Shown: piece by piece, positions 4,678 through 5,763 of the stretch
Layout of the letters: each line of letters begins with the position of its first letter
Position numbering within the stretch: the stretch's first letter is position 1
Assembly (NCBI GenBank): GCA_003152795.1
Contig: PMBA01000288.1
Coordinates: forward strand, 17,475 to 23,237
From: Acidobacteriaceae bacterium
GTDB taxonomy: Bacteria; Acidobacteriota; Terriglobia; Terriglobales; Acidobacteriaceae
DNA: 5,763 nucleotides
Direction: 5' to 3'
Notes under the pieces: generated by a model
Seen by the model: only the letters and a program-made list of their open reading frames with translations
Told to the model about the DNA's origin: nothing
Databases searched by the model: none
Program-made: the position numbers and the translations under genes

Positions 4678-5763
4678 TTACCGCATCGACTCTTCGATTT
4701 CGGAGATCCAGTCGGGGCGCTTCAGCACTTCGCGGGGTTTGGGGCCGTCGGCGGCTCCTACTATGCCGTCGCGCTCCATTAAGTCGATCAGGTGGGCGGC
4801 GCGGCCATAGCCGATGCGCAGGCGGCGTTGCAGCAGGGAAGTGGAGGCTTTGCCGAACTCGATTACGAGGCGAACGGCATCGTTGAAAAGCGGGTCGTTA
4901 TCATTGTTGCCGACGGAAATCTCTCCGGAGTCGTCGCCATCGCCCGCCACCGACTCGCGATCTTCCTTCGGTGTTTCGAGGAATTTCTCCTGATACTGGG
5001 CCTGGCCCTGCGCCTTCCAGAATTCGACCACGGCGGCGATTTCCTTTTCGGTGACGAAGGGAGCATGCAGCCGGTGAACGCGCGCCGAGCCGGAGGGCAG
5101 GTAGAGCATGTCGCCGCGTCCGAGAAGCGATTCGGCGCCGTTGGCGTCGAGAATGGTGCGCGAGTCGACTTTGGTGGCGACGCGGAACGAGACGCGGGCA
5201 GGGAAGTTCGCCTTGATTAGTCCGGTGATTACATCGACCGATGGGCGCTGTGTGGCTAGCACTAAGTGGATACCTACGGCGCGGGCCATCTGCGCTAAGC
5301 GAGTTATGGACTCTTCCACGTTGTGGCCGTCGAGCATCATCAGGTCAGCCAACTCGTCGATAATGATGACGATCTTTGGAATCGGCCCTTCATCGCTGGA
5401 TTGCTCGCTGAACAGGCTGGGCGTGTCGTCGAACAGGCGGTTGTAGCTGTCGATGTTGCGGACGCCTTTGGCGGCAAGCAGTTTGAGGCGGCGCTCCATT
5501 TCACGGACAGCGTTGCGCAGCGCGTTGGCGGCGAGTTTGGGTTCGGTGATGATGGGCGTGTAGAGATGCGGGACGCCTTCGTAATTGCCGAGTTCGAGGC
5601 GCTTCGGGTCCACCAGCACGAGCCGCACTTCAGCGGGCGTCGATTTGTAGAGAATCGACATGATCATGGCGTTGATGGCCACGCTCTTGCCCGTGCCGGT
5701 CGAACCGGCGATGAGCAGATGGGGCATCGCGGCGAGGTCGGCCATGTACGGCTCGCCGTGAAT
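4678..5763 (-). CDS. ftsK: DNA translocase FtsK/SpoIIIE, C-terminal motor and gamma domain (5' end outside window)
   Basis: 361 residues are visible and the frame stays open to the window edge, so the ATG at 5745 is internal, not a start; the preceding residues IHGEPY belong to the conserved HGEP-ADLA-MPHLL motif. Counted from the window edge, the Walker A motif is GSTGTGKS (20-27), LVDPKRLELGNYEGVPHL follows (50-67), Walker B is IVIIIDELADLMM (131-143), and LATQRPSVDVITGLIKANF (169-187) is the usual sensor region. After an acidic linker (about 260-288) comes the winged-helix gamma domain (about 290-347, LLQRRLRIGYGRAAHLIDLM), which reads polar KOPS/SRS sequences and, in E. coli, activates XerD at dif. 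A short extra tail, RPDWISEIEESMR, follows. The hexameric motor pumps DNA through the division septum. Its membrane N-terminal domain is not visible. It is convergent with the DUF3999-type gene. Confidence -1.
   Translation of the reverse strand: MHGEPYMADLAAMPHLLIAGSTGTGKSVAINAMIMSILYKSTPAEVRLVLVDPKRLELGNYEGVPHLYTPIITEPKLAANALRNAVREMERRLKLLAAKGVRNIDSYNRLFDDTPSLFSEQSSDEGPIPKIVIIIDELADLMMLDGHNVEESITRLAQMARAVGIHLVLATQRPSVDVITGLIKANFPARVSFRVATKVDSRTILDANGAESLLGRGDMLYLPSGSARVHRLHAPFVTEKEIAAVVEFWKAQGQAQYQEKFLETPKEDRESVAGDGDDSGEISVGNNDNDPLFNDAVRLVIEFGKASTSLLQRRLRIGYGRAAHLIDLMERDGIVGAADGPKPREVLKRPDWISEIEESMR

Noticed and set aside
4546..4782. Plus-strand open frame of 78 codons overlapping the ftsK 3' end
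   Set aside because: It is made of repeat copy B, the SFASLRMT-type repeat and the antisense of ftsK. Such frames are common false genes created by this repeat.

Overview
The window looks like chromosomal DNA of a free-living Gram-negative-type bacterium with fairly high GC. An Acidobacteriota member (Terriglobia-like) is my best guess. That rests on the overall style of the FtsK and DUF2339 proteins and on two kinds of intergenic dispersed repeat that I associate from memory with those genomes. The taxon is inference, not demonstrated.

Layout. (1) Positions 1-179, minus strand: the N-terminal part of a YjbQ/UPF0047-family protein that runs off the left edge. (2) Positions 180-544: a 365-base intergenic region between divergent genes. 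It holds a perfect parS-type palindrome (265-280), flanking TGTACGTA direct repeats, a small palindrome, a stem-loop, and the compact promoter/operator of the next operon. (3) Positions 545-1122, plus strand: a complete vapB-vapC type II toxin-antitoxin pair that overlaps by four bases. (4) Positions 1123-1292: an intergenic spacer with a GC-rich stem-loop and copy A of a dispersed repeat. (5) Positions 1293-4471, plus strand: a two-gene operon of uncharacterised envelope proteins. A polytopic DUF2339-type membrane protein is followed, again with a four-base overlap, by an exported, C-terminally anchored DUF3999-type protein. (6) Positions 4472-4677: a convergent intergenic region packed with a terminator-like stem-loop, copy B of the same dispersed repeat, and a second repeat family that forms an unusual hairpin. 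(7) Positions 4678-5763, minus strand: the C-terminal motor and DNA-recognition part of an FtsK/SpoIIIE DNA translocase that continues past the right edge.

How the parts relate. VapB and VapC form a self-regulated toxin-antitoxin module. An inverted repeat touching the extended -10 box is the likely operator, and the antitoxin mRNA is probably leaderless. The DUF2339/DUF3999 pair probably acts as one envelope complex of unknown role. parS and FtsK both belong to chromosome segregation, so their proximity fits an ordinary core-chromosome location, although nothing here shows that they are functionally linked. I saw no insertion sequence, tRNA, rRNA or CRISPR array. The least explained parts are the DUF2339/DUF3999 envelope pair and the structured intergenic repeats.
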